DNA of 64,000 nucleotides from NCBI RefSeq assembly GCF_002210435.1, contig NZ_MZMV01000029.1:22644-86643 (forward strand), written 5' to 3'. The notes below the pieces were generated by a model. That model saw only the letters and a list, made by a program, of their open reading frames with translations. It searched no databases and was not told the DNA's origin. Positions 44,091-53,189 of this stretch are shown here, piece after piece. Both the position numbers and the translations under genes were made by a program. Within the stretch, counting starts at the first letter, position 1. Each line of letters starts with the position of its first letter. The stretch is from Micromonospora wenchangensis (GTDB lineage Bacteria > Actinomycetota > Actinomycetes > Mycobacteriales > Micromonosporaceae).

Positions 44091-44621
44091 TCAGTCCGCC
44101 GGCCGGCGGGACGGCTCGGCGCGGGCGGCCCGCATCGCGTCGCGGTGCTCCCGCATCGAGGCGACCATGGTGGCCAGGAACCGGTGCACGACCGCCAACT
44201 CGTCGTCGGTGAACCGGGCCATCACCTCGTCGGTCCGCCGCCCCAGCGGGCCGAAGAAGCTCATCGCCAGGGCGGCCCCCTGGTCGGCGTAGTGCAGGAA
44301 CACCTTGCGCCGGTCGGCGGTGTCGCGGTCGCGGCGGATGTGCCCGGCGCGTTCCAGCCGGTCGACCAGCGCGGTCACCGACCCGGAGGAGAGGTTGAGC
44401 TGCTCGCCGAGCCGGCCGGGGGTGATCGGGTCGCCGAGCAGTTCGGCGTCCATGACGGCGATCAGGGCGTGCAGGTCGGTCGGGTTGAGCCCGTGCAGGT
44501 TGGCGAACGCGTGCCCGATGTGCTGCGCGTCGACCGAGTACCGCCGCAGGTCGTTGGTGATGTCGGCCACCATCCGCCCGCGCGGGTCGTCCCGCCGCCG
44601 ATACATCCCGTGCGTTGCCAC
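44091..44621 (-). CDS. MarR-family transcriptional regulator
   Basis: A 176-residue winged-helix regulator with ITPGRLGEQLNLSSGSVTALVDRLERAGHIRRDRDTADRRKVFL, the recognition helix and wing of MarR proteins. It is divergent from an MMPL exporter and upstream of a CocE hydrolase, the normal setting for a repressor that responds to a small molecule. A palindromic site lies between it and the exporter. GTG start at 44621; ATG at 44606 is possible. Confidence 0.93.
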   Translation of the reverse strand: MATHGMYRRRDDPRGRMVADITNDLRRYSVDAQHIGHAFANLHGLNPTDLHALIAVMDAELLGDPITPGRLGEQLNLSSGSVTALVDRLERAGHIRRDRDTADRRKVFLHYADQGAALAMSFFGPLGRRTDEVMARFTDDELAVVHRFLATMVASMREHRDAMRAARAEPSRRPAD

Positions 44622-44677
44622 GCCCGCCGTTGCCCCCTGTCGCTGCGTCCGGTTGCAGCATAGAACAACGGCCGATA

Positions 44678-44694
44678 ATCTCGGCCATCAAGAT
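44678..44694. promoter_or_regulatory. Likely MarR operator between regulator and exporter genes
   Basis: ATCTCG-N5-CAAGAT, an inverted repeat matching at five of six positions, in the AT-rich centre of the 133-base divergent promoter region. MarR proteins typically bind 16-20 base palindromes of this kind between themselves and a divergent target. Confidence 0.5.
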
Positions 44695-44754
44695 ACTCGA
44701 AGGACGGGCTATCTCGCCGTCCGCGTTCCCACCGACAGACCACGAGGGCCTCCG

Positions 44755-46887
44755 ATGTCTCTGTTCACCCGCGTCGCCCGCAGCCGGCTCGCCGCCTGGC
44801 TCACCGTGGCCGCCGCGATCGTCGTCGGCGCGATCGTCTTCGGGCTCCCCAAGCCCGACAACCCCGCCCCCGTCTCGGCCACCGGCCTGTCCGTGCAGTG
44901 GCAGTCGACCCAGGTGGAACGCCTCCAGGACCAACTACCCGACAACGACGTCCAACCGGCGATCGTCGTGGTCAGCCGGGACGACGGCAGCCCGCTGACC
45001 GACACCGACCGGACCGCCGTCACCGACCGCGCAGGCGCGCTGGGCCGGCTCGCCGTCGGCGGCCAGGTCAGCCCGCCCCAGGTCTCCCCCGACGGCACCG
45101 TCGCGCTGCTCGCCGTCCCGCTGGACACCGCCGGCGGCCAGCAGGCCGTCGCCGACGAGGTGGCGAAGGTCCGCGACGCCCTCGGCGGCCTGCCCGACGG
45201 ACTCACCGCCGCGGTCACCGGCGCACCCGCGTTCACCGCCGACCTGACCAAGGTCTTCGAGGGCGCCGACCTCACCCTGCTCGCCGTCACCGCCGGCGTG
45301 GTCGCCCTGCTGCTGCTGGTCACCTACCGCAGCCCGTTCCTGTGGATCGTGCCGCTGATCGTCGTCGCCGCCACCGAACAGCTCACCCTGCGGGCCGTCG
45401 ACACCATCGTCCCCGCCGTCGGCATCAACCTCCAGGAAGGCGCGGTCACCGGCATCGCCAGCGTCCTGGTCTTCGGCGCCGCCACCGACTACGCCCTGCT
45501 GCTCATCGCCCGCTACCGGGAGGAACTGCGCCGCGACGAGGACCGGTTCGCCGCCATGCGCGCCGCCGTACGCCGGACCGCCGAACCCATCCTCGCCAGC
45601 GGCGGCACCGTCGTGCTCGGCGTACTCACCCTGCTGCTGTCCGAGCAGGAGACCAACCGGGCGCTCGCCGTGGCCTGCGCCACAGGCGTCGTGTTCGCCA
45701 TGCTCTCCGCGCTGTTCGTGCTGCCCGCCGTGCTGGTCATCTTCGGCCGGGGACTGTTCTGGCCGTTCGTGCCCACCGTCGGCGGCCCGGCCCGGGAGGG
45801 CCGGCTGTGGGGCCGGCTCGGTGCCGCCGTGGTCCGCCGCCCGCTGCCGGTCGCCGTGCTGTCCACCCTGCTGCTCGCCGGCCTCGCCCTCGGCGGGCTC
45901 ACCCTGCGCACCGGGCTGTCCGAGACCGAACAGTTCCGGGTCAAGCCCGAGGCGGTCGCCGGAGCCGAGACGCTGGCCCGCGCCTTCCCCGCCGGCACCA
46001 CCCAGCCGGTGGCGGTGCTCACCAACCCGGCCGCCGCCGCCGAGGTCACCCGGACCGCCGCCGCCGTCCCCGGGGTCGCCTCCGCCCGACCCGGCGTGGC
46101 CGGCACCGCCGTCGCCCAGGTCGACGTGGTGCTCACCGACGAACCGGGCAGCCCCGGCTCCGACCGCGCCGTCGAGGCGCTGCGCGACGCGGTGGCCGCC
46201 GTGCCCGGCTCCGCGCCGCCGACCGTCGCGGGCACCGGACCGGCCGAGGGGGCCCTCGTCGGCGGCACCGTCGCGGCCACCTACGACTCCGACGAGGCCA
46301 ACACCCGGGACCTGCGGCTGATCCTGCCGATCATCCTGGTGCTCGTCTTCGCCGTGCTGGTGCTGCTGCTGCGTGGCCTGCTCGCCCCGCTGCTGCTGGT
46401 GCTCACCGTGATCGCGTCCTTCTTCGCCAGCCTCGGCGCGGCATGGCTGCTCTTCGACCACGTGCTGGGCTTCCCCGCGCTCGACAGCGGGGTGCTCCTG
46501 CTGGCCTTCGTGTTCCTCGTCGCGCTCGGCGTGGACTACAACATCTTCCTGGTCACCCGGGCCCGCGAGGACGCCCGCCGGGCCGGCACCCGCGACGGCA
46601 TGCTCTCCGCCCTGCGGGTCACCGGCGGGGTGATCACCAGCGCCGGCATCCTGCTCGCCGCGGTCTTCGCCGTCCTCGGCGTGCTGCCGCTGATCCTGCT
46701 CACCCAGATCGGCATCATCGTGTGCATCGGCGTGCTGCTCGACACGCTGCTGGTGCGCACCGTGCTGGTGCCGGCGCTGGCGTTCCTGCTCGGCGACCGG
46801 TTCTGGTGGCCCGGCCGGATCGACCGGGAGACCGACGACGCCGCCGAGGCGGCCACTCCCGCGCCGGCCGTCGCCGCCCGGGACTGA
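44755..46887 (+). CDS. MMPL/RND-family transporter
   Basis: A 710-residue inner-membrane exporter with about 12 membrane helices in two halves, each preceded by an extracytoplasmic loop. Signature regions are VFGAATDYALLLIARYREELRRDED in helix 4-5 and VALGVDYNIFLVTRAREDARRAGT in the second half; the Asp-Tyr pairs in these helices are the proton relay of MmpL proteins. Such pumps export lipids or drugs. GAGGG precedes the ATG at 44755. The divergent MarR regulator probably represses it. Confidence 0.95.
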   Translation: MSLFTRVARSRLAAWLTVAAAIVVGAIVFGLPKPDNPAPVSATGLSVQWQSTQVERLQDQLPDNDVQPAIVVVSRDDGSPLTDTDRTAVTDRAGALGRLAVGGQVSPPQVSPDGTVALLAVPLDTAGGQQAVADEVAKVRDALGGLPDGLTAAVTGAPAFTADLTKVFEGADLTLLAVTAGVVALLLLVTYRSPFLWIVPLIVVAATEQLTLRAVDTIVPAVGINLQEGAVTGIASVLVFGAATDYALLLIARYREELRRDEDRFAAMRAAVRRTAEPILASGGTVVLGVLTLLLSEQETNRALAVACATGVVFAMLSALFVLPAVLVIFGRGLFWPFVPTVGGPAREGRLWGRLGAAVVRRPLPVAVLSTLLLAGLALGGLTLRTGLSETEQFRVKPEAVAGAETLARAFPAGTTQPVAVLTNPAAAAEVTRTAAAVPGVASARPGVAGTAVAQVDVVLTDEPGSPGSDRAVEALRDAVAAVPGSAPPTVAGTGPAEGALVGGTVAATYDSDEANTRDLRLILPIILVLVFAVLVLLLRGLLAPLLLVLTVIASFFASLGAAWLLFDHVLGFPALDSGVLLLAFVFLVALGVDYNIFLVTRAREDARRAGTRDGMLSALRVTGGVITSAGILLAAVFAVLGVLPLILLTQIGIIVCIGVLLDTLLVRTVLVPALAFLLGDRFWWPGRIDRETDDAAEAATPAPAVAARD

Positions 46888-47277
46888 CCCGCCCCTCCGA
46901 CCCGGTCGGGGGTCCCCACCTGCACCAGTGGGGACCCCCGGCCGTCGGCGTACCCCGGTGGATGTGTCGCCCGTCACGGCCGCCCCGGTCACCGGGAGCA
47001 GTGCCCGGACGGGCCCGCACGGGCCCGCGTACGCTAGGAGACCGACCAGCAGGGTCGACTCCCCCGGCACCGACAGACCGAAGATCACTGCGGCCTCGTC
47101 CGCGGTGACCGTCGCGACGACCAGGTGCCCGGCCGGCCGGTGGGCCGGTCGGCCCGCCGGTGGACTCGGCAGACCCGCCGCTGGCACGGCCGGAACAGCA
47201 GTTCCGGCACAGATCCGGGCGGTGACGGGACGACCCCGACACCTGCCCCGGCAACCGCAGACAGGAGTATGGAGGGT
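46888..47277. other. Intergenic region between the MMPL exporter and typA
   Basis: About 390 bases. The first 55 hold the terminator hairpin at 46907-46940. The rest is GC-rich leader sequence of typA with no gene I can support and no recognised riboswitch; the typA frame is open back to 47125 but the extra residues are low complexity and not conserved. Confidence 0.4.
46907..46940 (+). terminator. Hairpin downstream of the MMPL gene
   Basis: Thirteen-base-pair perfect stem (46907-46919 with 46928-46940), 8-base loop, 20 bases after the stop. No U tract. Confidence 0.65.
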
Positions 47278-49146
47278 ATGCAGCTTCGCACCGACCTCCG
47301 CAATGTCGCCATCATCGCCCACGTAGACCACGGCAAGACGACCCTGGTCGACGCCATGTTGCGGCAGGCCGGCGCCTACGGGGCCCGTGGTGAGAACACC
47401 GAGCGCGTCATGGACTCGATGGATCTCGAACGGGAAAAGGGCATCACCATCCTGGCCAAGAACACCGGCGTGCGCTACCTCCCGGCCGACGGCTCCGACC
47501 CGGTCACCATCAACATCATCGACACCCCCGGCCACGCCGACTTCGGCGGCGAGGTCGAGCGGGGCCTGACCATGGTCGACGGGGTGGTGCTGCTGGTCGA
47601 CGCCAGCGAGGGCCCGCTGCCGCAGACCCGGTTCGTGCTCCGCAAGGCGCTCAAGGCGCGGATGCCGATCATCCTGGTGATCAACAAGGTGGACCGGCCC
47701 GACGCCCGGATCAAGGAGGTCGTGGACGACACCTACGAACTCTTCCTCGACCTGGACGCCGACGAGGAGCAGATCGACTTCCCGATCGTCTACGCCTGCG
47801 CCCGCGACGGCATCGCCTCGCTGACCCAGCCCGCCGACGGCTCGGTGCCCGACGACAGCACCAGCCTGGAGCCGCTGTTCCGGACCCTGCTCGACACCAT
47901 CCCGCCGCCCTCCTACGACGAGGGCGCCCCGCTCCAGGCGCACGTCACCAACCTGGACGCCTCGCCGTTCCTCGGCCGGCTGGCGCTGTGCCGGGTACGC
48001 CAGGGCACCATCGCCAAGGGCCAGACCGTGGCCTGGTGCCGCACCGACGGCAGCACCCAGCGGGTCCGCATCTCCGAGCTGCTGATGACCGAGGGGCTGG
48101 AGCGCAAGCCGGCCGACTCGGCCGGGCCGGGCGACATCATCGCCGTCGCCGGCATCCCCGAGATCATGATCGGGGAGACCCTGGCCGACGCCGAGAACCC
48201 GATCCCGCTGCCGCTGATCACCGTGGACGAGCCGGCCATCTCGATGACCATCGGCACCAACACCTCGCCGCTGGTCGGCCGGGTCAAGGGCGCCAAGGTC
48301 ACCGCCCGGATGGTCAAGGACCGGCTCGACAAGGAGCTGATCGGCAACGTGTCGCTGCGGGTCCTGCCCACCGAGCGGCCGGACGCCTGGGAGGTGCAGG
48401 GCCGAGGCGAACTGGCCCTGGCCATCCTGGTCGAGCAGATGCGCCGCGAGTCCTACGAGCTGACCGTCGGCAAGCCGCAGGTGGTCACCAAGGAGATCGA
48501 CGGCAAGACCTGCGAGCCCGTCGAGCGACTGACCATCGACGCCCCGGAGGAGTACCTGGGCGCGATCACCCAGCTCCTGGCCACCCGCAAGGGCCGGATG
48601 GAGCAGCTGGTCAACCACGGCACCGGCTGGATCCGGATGGAGTGGCTGGTGCCGGCGCGGGGCCTGATCGGCTTCCGCACCGAGTTCCTCACCGACACCC
48701 GGGGCACCGGCATCCTGCACCACGTCTTCGAGTCCTACGAGCCGTGGTTCGGTGAGCTGCGTACCCGCAACAACGGGTCGCTGGTGGCCGACCGCTCCGG
48801 CGTGGTCACCCCGTTCGCGATGATCAACCTCCAGGAGCGCGGCCAGCTCTTCGTCGAGCCCACCACCGAGGTGTACGAGGGCATGATCGTCGGGGAGAAC
48901 TCCCGCTCCGACGACATGGACGTCAACATCACCAAGGAGAAGAAGCTCACCAACATGCGGGCCTCGACCTCCGACGAGACCGAGAAGCTGATCCCCCCGC
49001 GCAAGCTCTCCCTGGAGCAGGCGCTGGAGTTCTGCCGCGAGGACGAGTGCGTCGAGGTGACCCCGGTCGCCGTACGCATCCGCAAGGTGGTGCTGGACCA
49101 GACCCAGCGCGGCCGGATGGCCGCCCGCCGCAAGCACGCCGGCTGA
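47278..49146 (+). CDS. typA: TypA/BipA translational GTPase
   Basis: Ribosome-binding GTPase of the EF-G family involved in stress adaptation and 50S assembly. It has 622 residues. The GTPase has AHVDHGKTTLVDAML (residues 14-28), DLEREKGITILAKNT, DTPGHADFGGEVERGL and INKVDRPDAR; later are EF-G-like domains and the TypA-specific C-terminal block with VNITKEKKLTNMRAST. The ATG at 47278 has AGGAG ten bases upstream; ATG at 47269 would add three residues but sits too close to that site. Confidence 0.97.
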   Translation: MQLRTDLRNVAIIAHVDHGKTTLVDAMLRQAGAYGARGENTERVMDSMDLEREKGITILAKNTGVRYLPADGSDPVTINIIDTPGHADFGGEVERGLTMVDGVVLLVDASEGPLPQTRFVLRKALKARMPIILVINKVDRPDARIKEVVDDTYELFLDLDADEEQIDFPIVYACARDGIASLTQPADGSVPDDSTSLEPLFRTLLDTIPPPSYDEGAPLQAHVTNLDASPFLGRLALCRVRQGTIAKGQTVAWCRTDGSTQRVRISELLMTEGLERKPADSAGPGDIIAVAGIPEIMIGETLADAENPIPLPLITVDEPAISMTIGTNTSPLVGRVKGAKVTARMVKDRLDKELIGNVSLRVLPTERPDAWEVQGRGELALAILVEQMRRESYELTVGKPQVVTKEIDGKTCEPVERLTIDAPEEYLGAITQLLATRKGRMEQLVNHGTGWIRMEWLVPARGLIGFRTEFLTDTRGTGILHHVFESYEPWFGELRTRNNGSLVADRSGVVTPFAMINLQERGQLFVEPTTEVYEGMIVGENSRSDDMDVNITKEKKLTNMRASTSDETEKLIPPRKLSLEQALEFCREDECVEVTPVAVRIRKVVLDQTQRGRMAARRKHAG

Positions 49147-49174
49147 CCCACCCGCAGCCACACCCCGCCTCACC

Positions 49175-49211
49175 CGGAGCCCCGGTCCGCCTCACCCGGA
49201 CCGGGGCTCCG
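49175..49211 (+). terminator. Hairpin downstream of typA
   Basis: Fifteen-base-pair perfect stem (49175-49189 with 49197-49211), 7-base loop, 29 bases after the typA stop. No U tract. Confidence 0.65.
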
Positions 49212-49361
49212 CCCGTCCCCACCGTCGAGGCACCCCGCCCCGGGGGCCGCCGGCCCGCCCCGGCACCCGCCCCCCGAATGCCACCGGGCCACCCCGGCGC
49301 GCTCTGCGGCGGGAAGCCGCCGGGACCTCCCGGCAGGCCGGATTCGGCTAGCGTCACGGGC

Positions 49362-50213
49362 ATGACCTGGGATGACCTCGACGCCCGGCTGGACCGGGTG
49401 CCCGGCACCGTCTCGGCGTACCTGGGCCGGCTCGACGCCCCACCCACCTGGACCCGCACCCCCGACGCCACCCACTACGCGGCCAGCACCATGAAGGTCG
49501 CGGTGCTGCTGGCCCTGCACCGGGCCGCCGGGGCCGGCACCCTCGACCCGGACACCCCGGTGCCGGTGGTCAACGACTTCACCTCGGCCCGGCCCGACGC
49601 GCCCCGGTTCACCTGCGCCCGGCCCTACGACAACGACGACGCGGTCTGGCAGCGCCTCGGCGGGCAGGCCACCCCACGCTGGCTGGCCGACCGGATGATC
49701 ACCCGGTCCAGCAACCTCGCCACCAACCTGATCATCGAACTCCTCGGCCTGCCCGCCGTCGCCGAAGCCTGGCGGCTCGCCGGGGCCCGGCACAGCGTCA
49801 CCGGCCGGGGCATCGAGGACGCCGCCGCCCGGGAGGCCGGCATCACCAACCTGGTCACCGCCGCCGACCTCGCCGCCCTGCTCGGCGGGCTGGCCCTCGG
49901 CGCGACCCGGCCCGGCCCGCTGGCCTCCCCGGCGGCCTGCACCGCCATGGTCGACGTGCTGCTCGACCAGCGCCACCGCGACGACCTCGCCGCCGGGCTG
50001 CCCGACGGCACCCGGATCGCCCACAAGAACGGCTGGGTACGCGGCGTACGGCACAGCGCCGGCGTGGTCCTGCCCGACGACGCCCCCGCCTACGTGATCG
50101 CCGTCTGCACCACCACCGACCCCGCCACCGCGCCCGACGACCCCGACGCCTGCCGGCTGCTGGCGGAGGTCTCGGCGACGGCCTGGGCCGCCCGGCACGA
50201 CCTCACCGGCTGA
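49362..50213 (+). CDS. Class A beta-lactamase-fold serine hydrolase, no signal peptide
   Basis: A 283-residue protein with all three active-site motifs of the serine beta-lactamase/DD-peptidase superfamily: Ser42-Thr-Met-Lys45 (SXXK), Ser116-Ser-Asn118 (SXN) and Lys222-Asn-Gly224 (KXG). Helical surroundings (MITRSSNLATNLIIELLG) suit class A. No signal peptide precedes the domain, so it appears cytosolic, where it could not protect the cell wall from beta-lactams. It may be a peptidase or esterase. It lies two genes from enzymes of murein peptide recycling. ATG at 49362. Confidence 0.88.
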   Translation: MTWDDLDARLDRVPGTVSAYLGRLDAPPTWTRTPDATHYAASTMKVAVLLALHRAAGAGTLDPDTPVPVVNDFTSARPDAPRFTCARPYDNDDAVWQRLGGQATPRWLADRMITRSSNLATNLIIELLGLPAVAEAWRLAGARHSVTGRGIEDAAAREAGITNLVTAADLAALLGGLALGATRPGPLASPAACTAMVDVLLDQRHRDDLAAGLPDGTRIAHKNGWVRGVRHSAGVVLPDDAPAYVIAVCTTTDPATAPDDPDACRLLAEVSATAWAARHDLTG

Positions 50214-50225
50214 CCGGCACGGCGC

Positions 50226-51023
50226 TCAGTCCAGCAGATGAGTCCGCAGGGCGGCGCGGAGCTGCGGGGTCACCCCCAACCCGTCGGCCAGGTACGCGTC
50301 GAACGACCCGTGCCGACGGCGCACCTCGTCGAAGCCGGCGTCCAGGTACTCGGGGCGCACCTCCAGCACCGCCCGGACCGTCTCCGGGTCCAGCTCCGGC
50401 CGCCGCCGCAGCATCGCCGCCGACGCCTCCCCACGCAGCTCCACCGTCAACGCGTTGTGCCGCAGGTAGTCGGCCCGGACCGTCTCCTCGTCGACGCCCA
50501 GGGCGGTGAGCAGCACCACCGCCAGCCACCCGGTGCGGTCCTTGCCCGCCGAACAGTGGAACAGCAGCGGCAGGTTGACCGGATCGGCCGCCAGCCGCAC
50601 CGCGCGGGCGAACCCCTCCCGGGCCACCGCACCGCTGACGAACCACCGGTACAGCTCCGCCATCGCCGCCGCCGCACCCCGCCGGGCCGCCTCGTCGTGG
50701 CCGGTGAGGTCGTGACCGAGCAGCACCGCCGACAGGTAGCCGAACCCGGGGTGCGCCGGGTCGAGCACCGGCAGCCGCACCAGGCTGGGGTCGCCGACCA
50801 GCCGGTTCGGCGGGGCGAGCGCCGTCTCGGTGTCGTCCCGCAGGTCCACCACGCAGGCCGGGGCGAGCCGACCCAGCACCGTCAGGTCGGCCTCGGTCAA
50901 CCGACCCAGCGCCGGGGTACGGATCAGCCGGCCGGGGCGTACCCGCCGGCCGTCACGGGTGGGCAGTCCGCCCAGGTCACGGGCGTTCGGCGCACCCACC
51001 AGCGTCCAGCTTCCCACGGTCAT
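50226..51023 (-). CDS. Tyrosine-protein phosphatase, PtpB-like
   Basis: A 265-residue phosphatase. The P-loop HCSAGKDRTG holds the nucleophile Cys157 and Arg163 (CX5R), with NARDLGGLPTRDGRRVRPGRLIRT at the N-terminus, the signature of the actinobacterial PtpB/Y-phosphatase 3 family, dual-specificity enzymes that can also act on phosphoinositides. The Lys-Asp in the loop is typical of the group. The ATG at 51023 has AAGGAG eight bases upstream. It is divergent from the dipeptide epimerase gene, 43 bases away. Confidence 0.93.
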   Translation of the reverse strand: MTVGSWTLVGAPNARDLGGLPTRDGRRVRPGRLIRTPALGRLTEADLTVLGRLAPACVVDLRDDTETALAPPNRLVGDPSLVRLPVLDPAHPGFGYLSAVLLGHDLTGHDEAARRGAAAAMAELYRWFVSGAVAREGFARAVRLAADPVNLPLLFHCSAGKDRTGWLAVVLLTALGVDEETVRADYLRHNALTVELRGEASAAMLRRRPELDPETVRAVLEVRPEYLDAGFDEVRRRHGSFDAYLADGLGVTPQLRAALRTHLLD

Positions 51024-51066
51024 CGGCGCGCTCCTTCGGTGACGACGTGCGTATAGGGTGCCGCAC

Positions 51067-52164
51067 ATGACGATCGCCGTGGTACGCACCCACCGGCTGT
51101 CCGCGCCGCTGCACACCCCGTTCGTCACCGCGCTGCGGCGTACCACCACGGTGGAGACCCTGGTGGTGGAGGTGACCGACGCCGACGGGCGGTCCGGCTA
51201 CGGCGAGGCCCCGCAGGTGTGGCAGGTGACCGGGGCGTCGGTGGCCGGCGCGGAGTCCTGCGTCCGGGACGTGCTCGCCCCGGCGGTGGTCGGTCGGGAC
51301 GCCGACGACGTGCTGGCCCGCTGCGCCGAGGTCGCGGCGGCGGTGGCCGGCAACGAGGCGGCCCGGGGCGCGCTGGACGTGGCGCTGCACGACCTGGCGG
51401 CACGGCGGCTCGGCGTACCCCTGGTGCGGTTGCTCGGTGGGACGGCGCTGCGGGTGCCGACGGACGTCACGCTGGCCGCCGGGGCCGGCGCGGACCTGGC
51501 GGTAGCCGCCCGGCAGCGGTGCGACGAGGGCTTCGACGTGCTGAAGCTGAAGGTCGGCACCGACCCGGCGGGCGACCTGGAACGGGTCCGCGCGGTCCGG
51601 GCGGCCGTCGGCCCGCAGGTGCGCCTGCGGTTGGACGCCAACCAGGGGTGGACGCCCCGGGAGGCGGTCCGGGTGATCCGGGGTGTCGAGGACGCCGGGC
51701 TCGACGTGGAGCTGGTCGAGCAGCCGGTGGCCCGGTGGGACCTGGACGGCATGGCCTGGGTCGCCGACCGGGTGGACGTGCCGATCCTCGCCGACGAGGC
51801 GGTGTTCGGGGTGCGGGACCTGGTCGCGGTGATCCGACGGCGGGCGGCCGACCTGGTCAACGTCAAGCTCGCCAAGTGCGGCGGCCTGCGCCCGGCGCGG
51901 ACCCTGCTGGAGTTGGCCCGGGAACACGGCATGGGCACCCTGGTCGGGTCCATGATGGAGTCTCAGGTCGGGGTCGGCGCGGCGGCCAGCCTGGCCGCCG
52001 CCTACCGGACCAGCGCCGTGTCCGACCTGGACGCCGCCTGGTGGCTGGCCTGGTCACCGGTGCGCGGAGGGCTGCGTTACGAGGGTGCCACGGTGGTGCT
52101 GCCGGACGCGCCGGGGCTCGGCATCACCGCGGTGACCGAAACAAAGATTCAGCACCGAGGTTGA
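51067..52164 (+). CDS. Dipeptide epimerase, L-Ala-D/L-Glu type (enolase superfamily)
   Basis: A 365-residue member of the muconate-lactonising subgroup. The catalytic set is complete: LKLKVG (Lys160, Lys162), DANQGW (Asp190), ELVEQP (Glu218), ADEAVF (Asp243) and NVKLAKCGG (Lys267, Lys270). The closest known role is YkfB/YcjG, which epimerises L-Ala-D-Glu released from peptidoglycan to L-Ala-L-Glu. The next gene encodes an NlpC/P60 peptidase, the same pairing as ykfB-ykfC in Bacillus, which supports this assignment. ATG at 51067 with AGGG upstream. Confidence 0.92.
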   Translation: MTIAVVRTHRLSAPLHTPFVTALRRTTTVETLVVEVTDADGRSGYGEAPQVWQVTGASVAGAESCVRDVLAPAVVGRDADDVLARCAEVAAAVAGNEAARGALDVALHDLAARRLGVPLVRLLGGTALRVPTDVTLAAGAGADLAVAARQRCDEGFDVLKLKVGTDPAGDLERVRAVRAAVGPQVRLRLDANQGWTPREAVRVIRGVEDAGLDVELVEQPVARWDLDGMAWVADRVDVPILADEAVFGVRDLVAVIRRRAADLVNVKLAKCGGLRPARTLLELAREHGMGTLVGSMMESQVGVGAAASLAAAYRTSAVSDLDAAWWLAWSPVRGGLRYEGATVVLPDAPGLGITAVTETKIQHRG

Positions 52165-52226
52165 TGATCGCAGATTTTCTTCCTATGGTCCGGGTGGGGG
52201 CACCGACACGTGAACCGGAGGTCGAC

Positions 52227-53135
52227 GTGGAGTTGGAGCCGGGCCGGGAGGCCCTCGTCCGGGTGGCCGTCGCCACCCTCTGGACCGACCCCGGGGCGAC
52301 CCGCCCGGTCGACCGGCCGGCCCTGGCCGTGCCCTCGGACACCGACGGCTGGATCACCGGGATGGACGCCAACCAGCGGGTCGGTGACTGTGTGCTCAGT
52401 CAACTGCTGCTCGGCGAACGGGTGCTGGTGACCGCGCTGCACCCCGACGGCTGGGCCCGGGTGGTCGCGGTGCAGCAGGCCGCACCCCGGCTCGATGCGC
52501 GCGGCTACCCCGGCTGGCTGCCCACCGCCCAGCTCACCCCGGCCACCCCCGACGGCGGCCCGGCCGACCCGCTCGTCGTCGACGCCGTCAGCACCGGCCT
52601 GCGGGTCGCCCCCGCCGGCCCGGTGGCCCTGGCCGGGGTCGTCCTCGGCACCCGGCTGCACCAGGCCGGCCCGGCCGTCGACGGGTGGCGGCCGGTCCGG
52701 GCACCCGGGCGGCCCGATCCGCTGTGGGTCGCCGAGACGGACGTCACCGACCTGCCGGCCACCCCGCCGACCGCCGACGACGTGCTCGCCGTCGCCACCC
52801 GGCTGCGCGACGTCGCGTACGTCTGGGGTGGGCTCTCCGGACACGGGATCGACTGTTCCGGCCTGGTCCACCTGGTGTGGCGACGGCTCGGCGTGACGCT
52901 GCCCCGCGACGCCGACGACCAGGCGGCGGCCACCACGCCCGTACCGGCCGGCGAGGAACGCCCCGGCGACCTGTACTTCTTCGCCCGACCCGGGCGGGAC
53001 ATCCACCACGTCGGCCTGGTGACCGCCGGCCGGGGGCCACGGATGCTGCACGCCTGCTACCGGCAGCGGCGGGTGCTCACCGAGCCGCTGCCACCGGACC
53101 GGGTCGCCACCCTGGTCGGCGTGCACCGGGTCTGA
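52227..53135 (+). CDS. NlpC/P60 peptidase, YkfC-like
   Basis: Cysteine peptidase of family C40, 302 residues. An N-terminal part with SH3-like beta segments (VRVAVATLWTDPGATR, GWARVVAVQQ) precedes the catalytic domain with Cys210 in GIDCSGLVH and His261 in HHVGLV. No signal peptide is visible, as for YkfC, which cuts L-Ala-gamma-D-Glu from the third residue in the cytosol. The GTG at 52227 has GGAGG five bases upstream. An earlier ATG at 52164 overlaps the epimerase stop, but the codons between the two starts are AT-rich at third positions and look non-coding. Confidence 0.88.
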   Translation: MELEPGREALVRVAVATLWTDPGATRPVDRPALAVPSDTDGWITGMDANQRVGDCVLSQLLLGERVLVTALHPDGWARVVAVQQAAPRLDARGYPGWLPTAQLTPATPDGGPADPLVVDAVSTGLRVAPAGPVALAGVVLGTRLHQAGPAVDGWRPVRAPGRPDPLWVAETDVTDLPATPPTADDVLAVATRLRDVAYVWGGLSGHGIDCSGLVHLVWRRLGVTLPRDADDQAAATTPVPAGEERPGDLYFFARPGRDIHHVGLVTAGRGPRMLHACYRQRRVLTEPLPPDRVATLVGVHRV

Positions 53136-53142
53136 CCGGGAA

Positions 53143-53175
53143 ATGGGCGTCACCGCAGTGCGCGGTGACGCCCAT
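53143..53175. terminator. Hairpin between convergent peptidase and TerC genes
   Basis: Fourteen-base-pair perfect stem (53143-53156 with 53162-53175) and a 5-base loop, eight bases past one stop and 15 before the other. Bidirectional terminator by position. Confidence 0.7.
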
Positions 53176-53189
53176 CGGGGGCACTACGG

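Noticed and set aside
44935..49173. A 1412-codon open frame on the minus strand across the MMPL and TypA genes
   Set aside because: It is antisense to two clearly real genes and has the Gly/Val/Arg-rich composition of a GC-driven shadow frame, with no domain.
49362..50213. Calling the class A-like protein an antibiotic-resistance beta-lactamase
   Set aside because: No signal peptide is present, so it would not reach the periplasm or exterior; only the fold and active-site motifs are supported.
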